Shown: positions 1 through 7,911 of the stretch, one piece after another
How positions within the stretch are numbered: position 1 is the first letter of the stretch
Layout: every line of letters begins with the position of its first letter
DNA from: Haloarcula salina
Lineage (GTDB): Archaea > Halobacteriota > Halobacteria > Halobacteriales > Haloarculaceae
Direction: 5' to 3'
Assembly (NCBI RefSeq): GCF_010119195.1
Contig: NZ_WRXL01000001.1
Location: 806,001-870,000 of the forward strand
DNA: 64,000 bases
Translations under genes and position numbers: made by a program
The notes under the pieces: model-generated
Told to the model about the DNA's origin: nothing
Database searches by the model: none
Seen by the model: the letters and a program-made list of their open reading frames with translations, nothing else

Positions 1-297
1 ACCGTCGAGCGGACGATTCTCGAAGAGTTGGGCGGCGGCTGCGTCGCCCCCATCGGCGTCCACGCCACGCTCGAAGGCGGCGTCGTTCACACGCGCGTCC
101 GGGTCCTCTCGCGCGACGGTGACGAGGAGGTCTCGGTCGCCCGCGACCTCCCCGCCGAGCGCCACATCTCGGCGGCCCAGGACCTCGCCGCGGAACTCGC
201 CGACCGAGGGGCCGACGACCTCATCGCCGAGGCGAAACGGGAGACCGGTGGCGCTGACGACGACGCCGCGACCGCCCGGGAGGAAGACGACGCATGA
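1..297 (+). CDS. hemC: Hydroxymethylbilane synthase (porphobilinogen deaminase), C-terminal part, cut by window start
   Basis: This is the last 98 codons of a gene that begins before the window. The enzyme joins four porphobilinogens into hydroxymethylbilane in the cytoplasm, on the way to haem and sirohaem. The visible motif LGGGCVAPIGVHA matches the loop that carries the dipyrromethane cofactor; the cofactor cysteine is the codon at 40-42. The remaining tail is acidic, ending in a Glu/Asp-rich stretch typical of halophilic proteins. The stop codon overlaps the start of cobA (ATGA), so the two are probably translationally coupled. Identity is well supported by motif and by the next two genes, although the N-terminal domains cannot be seen. 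Confidence 0.9.
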   Translation, partial: TVERTILEELGGGCVAPIGVHATLEGGVVHTRVRVLSRDGDEEVSVARDLPAERHISAAQDLAAELADRGADDLIAEAKRETGGADDDAATAREEDDA

Positions 298-1049
298 CCG
301 AGACGGGGAAGGTGTACCTCGTCGGCTCCGGACCGGGCGACCCCGACCTGCTGACGGTCAAGGCCAAGCGCCTGCTGGAGGAGGCCGACGTGGTGCTCCA
401 CGACAAGCTCCCCGGCCCGGAGATTCTCGGCGCGATCCCCGAGGAGAAACGGGAGGACGTGGGCAAGCGCGCCGGCGGCGAGTGGACGCCACAGGAGTAC
501 ACCAACGCGCGCATGGTCGAACTCGCGGAGGAAGGAAAGACCGTCGTCCGCCTGAAGGGCGGCGACCCGACGGTGTTCGGCCGCGGCGGGGAGGAACTGG
601 CGCACCTCGCGGAGAACGAGATCCCCGTCGAGATCGTTCCAGGAATCACGAGCGCCATCGCCGGGCCCCAGGCCGCCGGCATCCCGGTCACGCACCGCGA
701 CCACGCCTCGTCGGTCTCGTTCGTCACGGGCCACGAGGACCCGACGAAAGACGAGTCGGCGGTCGACTGGGACGCGCTGGCCGCGACCGGCGGCACGCTC
801 GTCGTCCTGATGGGCGTCGGCAAACTGCCCCAGTACACCGAGGCGCTGCGCGAGGCGGGGATGGACCCCGAGACGCCCGTCGCCCTCGTCGAGCGCGCCA
901 CCCGGCCCGACCAGCGCGTGGCGACCGGGACGCTCGACACCATCGTCTCGGTCCGGGACGAGGAAGAGATCGAGCCGCCGGCCATCACCGTCATCGGCGA
1001 CGTGGCCGGCGAGCGCGAGCGGGTGGTCGAGTTCCTGGAGGGGTACTGA
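294..1049 (+). CDS. cobA: Uroporphyrinogen-III C-methyltransferase
   Basis: The 251-residue protein should transfer two methyl groups from S-adenosylmethionine to uroporphyrinogen III, giving precorrin-2 for sirohaem or cobalamin. The N-terminus has the GSGPGDPDLL loop (about residues 12-21), the middle has VVRLKGGDPTVFGRGGEE (about 83-100), and the substrate loop reads VPGITSAIAGPQAAGIPVTH. These are the standard SUMT signatures, and the length fits a single-domain enzyme without the CysG oxidase/chelatase part. It overlaps hemC by ATGA at the start and hemD by one base (TGATG) at the end, so it belongs to one coupled operon. Sirohaem made from its product would serve the reductase at 25.2 kb. 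Confidence 0.93.
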   Translation: MTETGKVYLVGSGPGDPDLLTVKAKRLLEEADVVLHDKLPGPEILGAIPEEKREDVGKRAGGEWTPQEYTNARMVELAEEGKTVVRLKGGDPTVFGRGGEELAHLAENEIPVEIVPGITSAIAGPQAAGIPVTHRDHASSVSFVTGHEDPTKDESAVDWDALAATGGTLVVLMGVGKLPQYTEALREAGMDPETPVALVERATRPDQRVATGTLDTIVSVRDEEEIEPPAITVIGDVAGERERVVEFLEGY

Positions 1050-1819
1050 TGCGCGAGGAACCGCGCCTCCGCGTGGCCGCGTTCCGCCCCGACGACGAGC
1101 GACTGGCCGACGCCGTCGAACTCCTCGAATCGCTCGGCGCCGACCCGGTTCCCGACCCGATGCTGGCAATCGAGCCGGCCACCGACGACGGCGGCGAGCC
1201 GGTCGCGCCACGGACCGACGCCGACTTCGTCGTCCTGACGAGCAAGACCGGCGTCGAACTCGCCGCGGACGTGGGCTGGGAGCCCGGCGCGGCCACGGTG
1301 TGCGCCATCGGCGAGCCGACGGCCGATGCGCTCCGCGAGGCCGGCTACGCCGTCGACGTGGTCCCCGAGGAGTACTCCTCGACGGGGCTGGTCGCGGCGC
1401 TCGACGACGAGGTGGCCGGCGCACGCGTCGAGGTCGCCCGTTCGGACCACGGCTCGGCGGTGCTGACCGACGGGCTCGAAGCGGCCGGCGCGTACGTTCA
1501 CGAGACGGTCCTCTACCGCCTCGTGCGGCCCGACGGCTCTGGCGAGTCGGCCGACCTGGCGGCCGCCGGCGACCTCGACGCGGCGCTGTTCACTTCCTCG
1601 CTGACGGTCGAGCACTTCCTCGACGCGGCCGCCGAACGCGGCGTCCGGGACGAGGCGGTTTCGGGCCTGAACGAGGCGACCGTCGGCGCGATCGGTGAGC
1701 CGACGCGCGAGACGGCCGAGGGACTCGGGATCGTCGTCGACGTGGTCCCGGAGCGAGCCGACTTCGAGGAATTGGCCTGCGAGGTCGTCGAGGCGGCGGC
1801 CCCGACCCACCGCGAGTGA
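1049..1819 (+). CDS. hemD: Uroporphyrinogen-III synthase
   Basis: The 256-residue protein should cyclise hydroxymethylbilane with inversion of ring D to uroporphyrinogen III. HemD proteins are poorly conserved; what is visible is the two-lobed layout, with repeated patterns FVVLTSKTGVE (about residues 60-70) and AALFTSSLTVEHFL (about 175-188), and AIGEPTADAL and AIGEPTRETA segments in the two lobes. Length is usual for the family. The ATG overlaps the cobA stop by one base, and the stop overlaps a GTG start of the MFS gene. Position between cobA and a transporter in a hem operon makes the call firm despite low motif content. Confidence 0.88.
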   Translation: MREEPRLRVAAFRPDDERLADAVELLESLGADPVPDPMLAIEPATDDGGEPVAPRTDADFVVLTSKTGVELAADVGWEPGAATVCAIGEPTADALREAGYAVDVVPEEYSSTGLVAALDDEVAGARVEVARSDHGSAVLTDGLEAAGAYVHETVLYRLVRPDGSGESADLAAAGDLDAALFTSSLTVEHFLDAAAERGVRDEAVSGLNEATVGAIGEPTRETAEGLGIVVDVVPERADFEELACEVVEAAAPTHRE

Positions 1820-3012
1820 CGGGGCGAGAGGCGTCGGGTCGGGGGTCGGCGACGACTCGCCAGCTCGGGCTCGTGACCGGCTGGCAGGTCGTCGCGAGTA
1901 CCTGCTTCTACGCGCTGTTCGCCGGTACCGCACTCCTGCGTGACGCGATCGGTATCTCGCGGTTCCAGGTCGGGATCGTGGTCACCGCCGCGACGCTCGG
2001 CTACACCGTCGCGCTGTTCCCCGTCGGCGCGGCCGTCGACGGGGCCGGCGAGAAGCCCGTGCTGGTCGGCGGCCTGCTCGCGCTGGCCGCCGGCGTCGGC
2101 GCGGTCGCGCTCTCGGACTCGTTTCTCACGCTACTGGCCGCGGCCTGCCTGCTCGGCGCGGCGTACGCGACTGCGATGCCCGCGACGAACCGCGCCATCG
2201 TGACGAGCGTCCCGTCGGCCGTCCGCGGCCGCGCGATGGGTATCAAGCAGGTCGGCGTCACCGGCGGCAGCGGCGTCGCGGCGGTGCTGGTGGTCAGCCT
2301 CGCGCCCTCCGTCGGCGCGTGGAACCTCGGCTTCCTGGTGGCCGGCGGCGTCGCCGCCCTCGTCGCCGTCGCCTTCGCCGTCGGGTACCGCGGCGCGCCC
2401 GGCGGCCAGTGGCGGCTCCCCGACGTCCGCGCGCTCGCTGGGAACCGGGCCTACGTCGCGCTGGCGGCGGCGGGATTCTGCCTCGGCGCGGCGCTGTTCA
2501 CGACCGTGGGCTACGCGACGCTGTACCTGACCGACGCCGTCCGCGTCTCGGTCGCCGTCGCCGGCCTCGGCTTCGCGGCGATGCAGGTCTCCGGAAGCGC
2601 CGGCCGGGTCGTCGCCGGCTGGCTCGCCGACCGGCGCGAGGAAGGCGAGGCGCTGGCGAACGCCTCGGTGCTACTGGGACAGGCCGCCCTCGGCGTCCTC
2701 CTGCTGGCCGCGCTCGCGATACCAGCGCTCTCGAAGCCGGTCGCGATTGCGCTGCTGGTCGGCGTCGGCGCGACGGTGCTCGGCTTCACGGGGCTGTACT
2801 ACGCCTGCATGACCGCGCTGGTCCCGACCGAGGAGGTCGGGGCGGCCACCGCCGGCGGGCAGACGGCGCTCAACGCCGGTGCGCTCCTCGCGCCGCCCGC
2901 GTTCGGCTGGCTCGCCGACGCGAGTTCGTACCGGGCCGGGTGGCTCCTGCTCGCGGCCGTCGCCGCCGCCGGCGTCGCCTCGCTCGTCGTCGCGCGCCGC
3001 GAGACCGCCTGA
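1816..3012 (+). CDS. Major facilitator superfamily transporter
   Basis: A 398-residue polytopic membrane protein with about twelve hydrophobic segments in two halves. The first half carries a FPVGAAVDGAGEKPVLVGG loop between TM2 and TM3 and the second half VVAGWLADRREEGEAL, both typical MFS cytoplasmic loops. The GTG start at 1816 overlaps the hemD stop (GTGA), so it is probably translated with the hem genes. Substrate cannot be read from sequence. Coupling to a tetrapyrrole operon would suit export or import of a porphyrin intermediate, or nitrate/nitrite if the operon mainly supplies sirohaem, but both ideas are inference. A later start is possible because the first 15 residues are polar. 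Confidence 0.82.
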   Translation: MTGREASGRGSATTRQLGLVTGWQVVASTCFYALFAGTALLRDAIGISRFQVGIVVTAATLGYTVALFPVGAAVDGAGEKPVLVGGLLALAAGVGAVALSDSFLTLLAAACLLGAAYATAMPATNRAIVTSVPSAVRGRAMGIKQVGVTGGSGVAAVLVVSLAPSVGAWNLGFLVAGGVAALVAVAFAVGYRGAPGGQWRLPDVRALAGNRAYVALAAAGFCLGAALFTTVGYATLYLTDAVRVSVAVAGLGFAAMQVSGSAGRVVAGWLADRREEGEALANASVLLGQAALGVLLLAALAIPALSKPVAIALLVGVGATVLGFTGLYYACMTALVPTEEVGAATAGGQTALNAGALLAPPAFGWLADASSYRAGWLLLAAVAAAGVASLVVARRETA

Positions 3013-3017
3013 ACGGG

Positions 3018-3743
3018 CTACTCCGAGGCTTCTGCGCGCTCGCGTGACCCCTCGACCTCGGCGCGGAGCGTCGCCAGTTCGTTGTCGACGGCCCGCTCGC
3101 TGGAGAGGCGGTCGAGTTCGCGGTCGATGGAGTCGCCCTCGTCCAGCACCGATTCGAGGTCGCCGCTCTCCTCCAGTTCTTCGAGGGCGGCCGCGCGGGC
3201 CTCCATGCGCTCCGTGCGCTCGGTCGCTCGCTCGATGGAGCGGTGCACGTCGGCCATCGTGTCCCCGGCCCCGGTGAACGCCTCGGAGACGCGCGCCGAC
3301 GCCTCTGCAGCCTCGTATCGGGCCTTCATCGTCTCCTTCTTGGTGCGGAACCGCTCGATCTGGCTGCTGAGCTCGGCGCGCTTGCCGACCAGTCGGTCCT
3401 GGGTCGCCTGCAAGTCGTCGATCTGCGCCGTCAGCTCCGATATCTGTCCGACGTTGACCTGCTTCTTCTCGAGGGCTCGGCGCGCGAGGTCTTCGCGGCC
3501 CTGCTGGAGCGCAGAGCGGGCCTGAGCGTCGTGTTTCTCGACGTTCTCGCGCAGGCGGCGGCGATGGATCTCCAGCCGTTTCTTCTGGGTCGTCACGTCG
3601 GCGATGCCGCGGGTCACGTCCTGGAGTTCGTCCCGCAGTTGCTCGTATGAGTAGTCCAGTTCCGCCGACGGGTCGGACGCCCGGTTCAGCAGGGCGTTGA
3701 GCTTCGACCTGACGAGGAACAGGAACCGGCCGAACAGACTCAT
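3018..3743 (-). CDS. pspA: PspA/IM30 (Vipp1) family membrane-stress protein
   Basis: The 241-residue protein starts MSLFGRFLFLVRSKLNALLN, the amphipathic helix of PspA/IM30 proteins that binds stressed membranes. It then runs as an almost unbroken coiled coil rich in Glu, Arg and Gln to the C-terminus, which fits an ESCRT-III-like rod-forming protein. Family role: protection and repair of the cytoplasmic membrane. It converges with the MFS gene (5 bases between stops) and is divergent from the secreted protein at 3939. A TATA-like element on the minus strand lies near 3824-3833. No other psp genes are beside it. Confidence 0.9.
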   Translation of the reverse strand: MSLFGRFLFLVRSKLNALLNRASDPSAELDYSYEQLRDELQDVTRGIADVTTQKKRLEIHRRRLRENVEKHDAQARSALQQGREDLARRALEKKQVNVGQISELTAQIDDLQATQDRLVGKRAELSSQIERFRTKKETMKARYEAAEASARVSEAFTGAGDTMADVHRSIERATERTERMEARAAALEELEESGDLESVLDEGDSIDRELDRLSSERAVDNELATLRAEVEGSRERAEASE

Positions 3744-3823
3744 CGTTGCCCCGCCCGGACGGGCACTCGAAGCGGACGCGCTGTGGTGGCGAACGAAGAC
3801 ATATCCAGTCGTACGGCTGACAC

Positions 3824-3833
3824 CATTATAAGA
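3824..3833 (-). promoter_or_regulatory. Putative TATA element for pspA
   Basis: Read on the minus strand the sequence is CTTATAATGG, about 85 bases ahead of the pspA ATG. It is AT-rich in a GC-rich setting. The distance implies an untranslated leader of about 60 bases if it is the main promoter. Confidence 0.35.
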
Positions 3834-3851
3834 GCGAGGTGTCGTCCCGGC

Positions 3852-3866
3852 TTAACACGTGGTTAA
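3852..3866. promoter_or_regulatory. Inverted repeat TTAAC-N5-GTTAA between divergent genes
   Basis: Five-base arms separated by five bases lie between the divergent starts of pspA and the secreted protein at 3939. A symmetrical AT-rich site in this position is a candidate operator, for example for a stress regulator acting on pspA. No regulator is identified. Confidence 0.3.
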
Positions 3867-3938
3867 TCGGGCGAAGTGAGCGAAACTCGCGTCCAACGTC
3901 TGCCCGCTTGATATGGGGTCGGGCCGGACGGGCAACCA

Positions 3939-4505
3939 ATGAACGAGAAGCTGCTCGCGGTCAGCGGCGTCTGCGCCCTGGTGTTCGCCGGCGGCGTCCT
4001 AGCGTTCGTCGCCGGCGTCGGCCCGCTCCCCGACGGCGGAGACCCGGTGTCGCCGCTCCCGACCGAGACGCCGACAGCAGAGCCTGACACGGCCGCCGGA
4101 GACGAGAGAACGGGGGGTGGCGCACAACAGCCCTCGGCGACCGAGCGCGGGACGGAGCGTGTGCCACCGTTCGTGTTCGCCATCGACGCCATCGAGTCCT
4201 GCGGGCGGACCTGCCGCGACGTGACCTCCACGCTGACGAACCGCCAGGACCGGACGGCGACGAACGTCACGGTCTCGACGCGCATCTACGCCGGGAACGA
4301 CACCGGCGGCGAACCGGTCTGGTCGGGGACCGAACCCGTGGGAACGCTCGACGGCGGCGACGCCTACACCGCGACGCGCCGCGTCGAACTGTCGTACCGC
4401 GACGGCTTCGCCATCCAGCGAGCCGGCGGCTGGATAACCGTCCAGACCACCGTGACGACGGCCGACCGGACCGTCACGCTCACCGACCGGCGCAACGTCG
4501 GGTGA
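3939..4505 (+). CDS. Membrane-anchored or secreted haloarchaeal protein, function unknown
   Basis: 188 residues. Residues about 5-27 form one hydrophobic segment that could be a signal peptide or N-terminal anchor. A Pro/Thr/Glu-rich linker follows (about 32-78) and then a compact domain from about 80 with the segment SCGRTCRDVTSTLTNRQ, two cysteines that could pair outside the cell, and beta-rich sequence ending DRTVTLTDRRNVG. The layout suggests an extracytoplasmic beta-sandwich on a stalk. I recall similar proteins in haloarchaea but no function. It is divergent from pspA and followed by the DHH gene with its own promoter. Confidence 0.75.
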   Translation: MNEKLLAVSGVCALVFAGGVLAFVAGVGPLPDGGDPVSPLPTETPTAEPDTAAGDERTGGGAQQPSATERGTERVPPFVFAIDAIESCGRTCRDVTSTLTNRQDRTATNVTVSTRIYAGNDTGGEPVWSGTEPVGTLDGGDAYTATRRVELSYRDGFAIQRAGGWITVQTTVTTADRTVTLTDRRNVG

Positions 4506-4559
4506 GCGGGCCGTCCATCGCTATCGAGGGGGCGACGCCGCGACCGCGCCGCGTCTGAA

Positions 4560-4570
4560 CGTTTTTATCC
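4560..4570 (+). promoter_or_regulatory. TATA-type promoter of the DHH/RecJ-like gene
   Basis: CGTTTTTATCC lies about 25-33 bases ahead of the ATG at 4594. This spacing predicts a leaderless or nearly leaderless transcript and supports that start codon. Confidence 0.55.
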
Positions 4571-4593
4571 CGGGGCGCACCTACCCCGGTACG

Positions 4594-6057
4594 ATGACTA
4601 CGACCGGCCCGGTCCCCGCACTCGCCGCTCGCGCGACGGCGTGCGCCGACCGCCTCCGAGCGGCCGACCGCGTCCTGCTCGCGTCCCACATCGACGCCGA
4701 CGGGCTGACCAGCGCCGCCGTCGCCACGACGGCGCTGTCGCGGGCCGACATTCCAGTCGAGACGGTGTTCAAGAAGCAACTGGACGCGACTGAAATCGCG
4801 AGCATCGCGGCCCGCGAGTACGCCACCGTGCTGTTCACCGACTTCGGCTCGGGCCAGCTCGACGTGATCTCCGAACACGTCGCCGCGGGCGACTTCGAGG
4901 CCGTGATCGCCGACCACCACCAGCCCTCGGACCCCGCGGACTGCCACCCGGACGCCGTGGTCGACACAGACGGCTACGCCGACTTCGACACGCACCTCAA
5001 TCCACTGCTGGAGGGCATCGACGGCGCGTCGGAGCTCTCGGGTGCCGGCGCGGCGTACGTCCTCGCCCGCGCGCTCGCTGACGGCGACACCGACAACCGC
5101 GACCTCGCCTCGCTGGCCGTCGTCGGGGCCGTCGGGGACATGCAGGCCGTCGGCGGCGAACTGGTCGGCGCGAACGCCGGACTGGTCGAGGAGGGGGTCG
5201 ACGCCGGCGTCGTCGAGGAGGGCACCGACCTCTCGCTGTACGGCAAGCAGACCCGCCCGCTCCCGAAGCTGCTCGAGTACGCGACGGAGGTCCCGATCCC
5301 CGGCATCTCCAACGACGAGGCCGGCGCGACGCGCTTCCTCGAGGGCCTCGGCCTCGATCTGAAGGCCGACGGCGAGTGGCGGACGTGGGCCGACCTCGCC
5401 GACGACGAGCGCCAGACCGTCGCGAGCGCGCTGGTCCGTCGGGCGGTCGAGCGCGGCGTCCCGGCGGACAAGATCGAGACGCTCGTCGGGACGACCTACA
5501 CGCTGCCGGCCGAACCCAGCGGGACGGAATTGCGCGACGCCAGTGAGTTCTCGACGCTGCTGAACGCCACCGCTCGGTACGAGCGAGCTGACGTGGGGCT
5601 GGCGGTGTGTCTCGGCGAGCGCGACGCCCCCCTGGAACGCGCCCGGAGACTGCTCGCGAACCACCGCCGCAATCTCTCGGAGGGGCTGACGCTCGTGAAA
5701 GAACGCGGCGTCACGCAGGCCGGGGCCGTCCAGTGGTTCGACGCCGGCGACGCCGTCCGGGAGACCATCGTCGGCATCGTCGCCGGGATGGCCCTCGGCA
5801 CCGACGGCGTCGACTCCGAGAAGCCCATCATCGCCTTCGCCAGCAAGGACGACGCGGAGACGAAGGTGTCCGCGCGCGCGACGGGGCCGCTCGTCGGCCG
5901 CGGCGTCGACCTCTCGGCCGTGATGCGCGAGGCCGCCCAATCGGTCGGCGGCGACGGCGGCGGCCACGACATCGCGGCGGGCGCGACCGTGCCCGCAGGC
6001 GAGGAGGACGCCTTCGTCGAGGCCGCCGACGAGATTATCAGCGACCAGTTGTCGTAG
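4594..6057 (+). CDS. DHH-family RecJ-like single-strand exonuclease/phosphoesterase
   Basis: 487 residues. The DHH core is clear: SHIDADG at 31-37, FTDFGSGQ near 81-88 and the DHH triplet at 107-109, all ligands for catalytic metals. A GDMQ motif follows near 175. The C-terminus has the DHHA1 signature GGGHDIAAGA near 462-471. The archaeal family contains RecJ-like nucleases, including the GINS-associated nuclease, and some single-strand RNA or DNA exonucleases, so a role in DNA replication or repair is likely. Which branch it belongs to cannot be decided here. It is a single gene with its own promoter. Confidence 0.87.
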   Translation: MTTTGPVPALAARATACADRLRAADRVLLASHIDADGLTSAAVATTALSRADIPVETVFKKQLDATEIASIAAREYATVLFTDFGSGQLDVISEHVAAGDFEAVIADHHQPSDPADCHPDAVVDTDGYADFDTHLNPLLEGIDGASELSGAGAAYVLARALADGDTDNRDLASLAVVGAVGDMQAVGGELVGANAGLVEEGVDAGVVEEGTDLSLYGKQTRPLPKLLEYATEVPIPGISNDEAGATRFLEGLGLDLKADGEWRTWADLADDERQTVASALVRRAVERGVPADKIETLVGTTYTLPAEPSGTELRDASEFSTLLNATARYERADVGLAVCLGERDAPLERARRLLANHRRNLSEGLTLVKERGVTQAGAVQWFDAGDAVRETIVGIVAGMALGTDGVDSEKPIIAFASKDDAETKVSARATGPLVGRGVDLSAVMREAAQSVGGDGGGHDIAAGATVPAGEEDAFVEAADEIISDQLS

Positions 6058-6124
6058 CAGGGCCGGCGTGAAACGCATCGCTCGGTGAGAGCGGGCGGCG
6101 ATCTCACTGTCGCCGAGTATCAGC

Positions 6125-6136
6125 AATAATATTATA
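6125..6136 (+). promoter_or_regulatory. TATA element ahead of the 77-residue membrane protein
   Basis: AATAATATTATA is a strong TATA-like stretch. It sits too close to the GTG at 6138 for that codon to be in the transcript, but is 26 bases ahead of the ATG at 6162. It therefore decides the start in favour of 6162. Confidence 0.55.
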
Positions 6137-6161
6137 CGTGTCGTTCTCCGATACCCACCAG

Positions 6162-6395
6162 ATGGACTCTCGGGGCCTGTTCGACATCGCACTGGTCGCC
6201 CTCGCGGGGATACTGGCCTACACCGAGACGTTCGGCTTCGCGAGCCCGCGGGCCACGCTCGAAGAGATACTGGCCATCGTCGCGGGCCTCGACGTCCGGG
6301 TGTACCTCGTCCTCGGAGGCGTCTTCGGCATCTGCTTCGTCGCGTACCTCACGGTGTACCTCCCGCAGAAGGACGCCCGGACCATGCAGCGCTAG
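6162..6395 (+). CDS. Small membrane protein, unknown function
   Basis: A 77-residue protein with two hydrophobic segments (about residues 5-20 and 46-68) and short charged ends. The start was set at the ATG at 6162 because the TATA element at 6125-6136 would place the transcript start just ahead of it; a GTG at 6138 would be in or before the promoter. No family recognised. It sits between the DHH gene and a small acidic protein, each with its own promoter. Confidence 0.65.
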   Translation: MDSRGLFDIALVALAGILAYTETFGFASPRATLEEILAIVAGLDVRVYLVLGGVFGICFVAYLTVYLPQKDARTMQR

Positions 6396-6404
6396 TATCG
6401 GGCC

Positions 6405-6415
6405 ATCTTTATTCC
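6405..6415 (+). promoter_or_regulatory. TATA-type promoter of the 105-residue acidic protein
   Basis: ATCTTTATTCC is centred about 27 bases ahead of the ATG at 6437, the spacing of a leaderless haloarchaeal promoter. Confidence 0.5.
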
Positions 6416-6436
6416 CGGCCATCGACCGTCCGGGCA

Positions 6437-6754
6437 ATGACGGAGTTCGATCCCGAGAAGTTCGAGGACAAGTACGCGAACTACTTCCCGGAGCTACAGA
6501 AGGCGTACAAGAACGCCTTCGAGCGGATGAACGATACCTACGACTCGGAACTGGTCCACGCCATCGACCAGCAGATCCTCAACGAGTCCGAGCCCTTCTA
6601 CGAGGACGGCGAGTTCACCGTCGAACTGCCCGAGAACCCCACGGACCGCCTGACGGCGATCATCGTCGACGACGAGAAGCTCGACGCGGTGCTCTCGACG
6701 TACGTCGAGGAGATCGAGGCCGAACTGCGCCGCGTCTTCGGACTGGACGACTGA
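6437..6754 (+). CDS. Small acidic soluble protein, probably DUF5783 family
   Basis: A 105-residue protein, MTEFDPEKFEDKYANYFPEL onward, with very high Glu/Asp content and no membrane segment. It looks mainly helical. From memory it matches the haloarchaeal DUF5783 family, whose function is unknown; the family number has not been checked. It has its own promoter and ends just before the convergent DUF4350-like gene. Confidence 0.75.
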   Translation: MTEFDPEKFEDKYANYFPELQKAYKNAFERMNDTYDSELVHAIDQQILNESEPFYEDGEFTVELPENPTDRLTAIIVDDEKLDAVLSTYVEEIEAELRRVFGLDD

Positions 6755-6815
6755 GCGGCCGACGACGCGATCGGAGCGGCGAGGTGACTTCGTGCGAAAA
6801 ATGAGAGCGGCGCGC

Positions 6816-7910
6816 TTACTCGTCTGGCGTGGCCGTCGCCTCGGGCGTCGCCGTCGATTCGGGCGTTGCAGGTGACTCGGGAGTCGGCTGCGGTGCCGGC
6901 GCGCCGCCGCCACCGCCGATGGTCGTGCCGCCGCTTCCGGGCACGGTCGCGCCGGGGCCGGACTGCGACGGACCGGCCGGCTGGGGCGCGTTCGCGGGGG
7001 ACTTCTGGCCCGAGACGAGGAAGTCGAGGACGTTCCCGACCAGTTCCTCGTTGTCGGCGCGGTAGAGGTACTCCTGGCTGATGACGTTCGTGTCGCCGAC
7101 GGCGACGACGGGGCCGGACCGAGCGACGACGCCGTAGGTGTCCTGTCGCCGCGTCTGTGAGAGGGTTGTTCGCTCGGTCGCCGTGACTGCTTGCTCGCCG
7201 CCGCTGACCGGAATCGCCGCGTGGAACACCGCGCGGTCGACGCCCTCGGTGAGCGCCGAGTCGCCGGCCGGCGTCGCGTAGACGCTCCGGTAGTTCGTGT
7301 CGTACTGGTGCATGTTGTACAGGTAGCCGTTCTCGTAGGCGAGGCCGTACTGGCTCGCGATCGGGGCCATCGGGCTGGTCACGCCCTCGCTACCGAGAGA
7401 GATCACGATGCCCAGGCCAGCGGAGGTGGCCTGTGATGGCTCGTTCAGCAGCAGGACGCGACCGCCGGCGTCGGTGAACGCCGACAGCCCGTCCAGTTGG
7501 CTCTCGGTGTAGTGCCGCTGGGCACCGACGACGACGAGGGCGTCGGCCGAGCGCAGCGAGGCGTTCAGCGGCCGCCCGCCCTGTCGTTCGCCGACGTGAT
7601 AGCGCACCGTCGCGCCGTTCTCGGTCAGCGTCGAGACGAGCGGCGACAGCTCTTCGCGGTCGATGCTCGCCGAGTGGGCTGTGTCGATGACGACGACCTT
7701 CCCGTCGGCGTCGGCCGACATCGAGAGCGTGCCGTTCTCCGCCGGCACGTCTGCGACGGCCCCGTCGCTGTTGAACGACTTGGCGTCGACCTCGGAGACC
7801 GCGGGGGCCGACTGGCCGGCGGAGCCGACCAGCGCCGTCCCGACGGCGGCCGCGACGACGACCACGGCGGCGAAGAAGCCGACGCGGGCGACCGTTCCGG
7901 TGAGCGCCAT
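6816..7910 (-). CDS. Membrane-anchored DUF4350/GATase-like protein paired with SppA
   Basis: 364 residues from the ATG at 7910, one base after the stop of the protease gene; a GTG at 7919 would add three residues. An N-terminal hydrophobic helix (about residues 4-28) is followed by an exported-type domain with VVVIDTAHSASIDREELSPL and DALVVVGAQRHYTESQLDGL, a pattern of DUF4350 and glutamine-amidotransferase-like folds in which a ligand may be sensed rather than hydrolysed. The last 60 residues are a Pro/Gly/Ser linker ending in repeats of the type TPE-SPA and TPE-ATA. Tight spacing with the S49 protease suggests the two act together at the outer membrane face. Confidence 0.68.
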   Translation of the reverse strand: MALTGTVARVGFFAAVVVVAAAVGTALVGSAGQSAPAVSEVDAKSFNSDGAVADVPAENGTLSMSADADGKVVVIDTAHSASIDREELSPLVSTLTENGATVRYHVGERQGGRPLNASLRSADALVVVGAQRHYTESQLDGLSAFTDAGGRVLLLNEPSQATSAGLGIVISLGSEGVTSPMAPIASQYGLAYENGYLYNMHQYDTNYRSVYATPAGDSALTEGVDRAVFHAAIPVSGGEQAVTATERTTLSQTRRQDTYGVVARSGPVVAVGDTNVISQEYLYRADNEELVGNVLDFLVSGQKSPANAPQPAGPSQSGPGATVPGSGGTTIGGGGGAPAPQPTPESPATPESTATPEATATPDE

Positions 7911-7911
7911 C

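Noticed and set aside
6138-6161. GTG start at 6138 for the 77-residue membrane protein
   Set aside because: The TATA element ends at 6136, so this codon would be ahead of the transcript start.
4480-6192. A 570-codon open frame on the minus strand opposite the DHH gene
   Set aside because: It is antisense to a gene with clear DHH and DHHA1 motifs. Long antisense frames arise in GC-rich DNA, and its translation has no recognisable motif.
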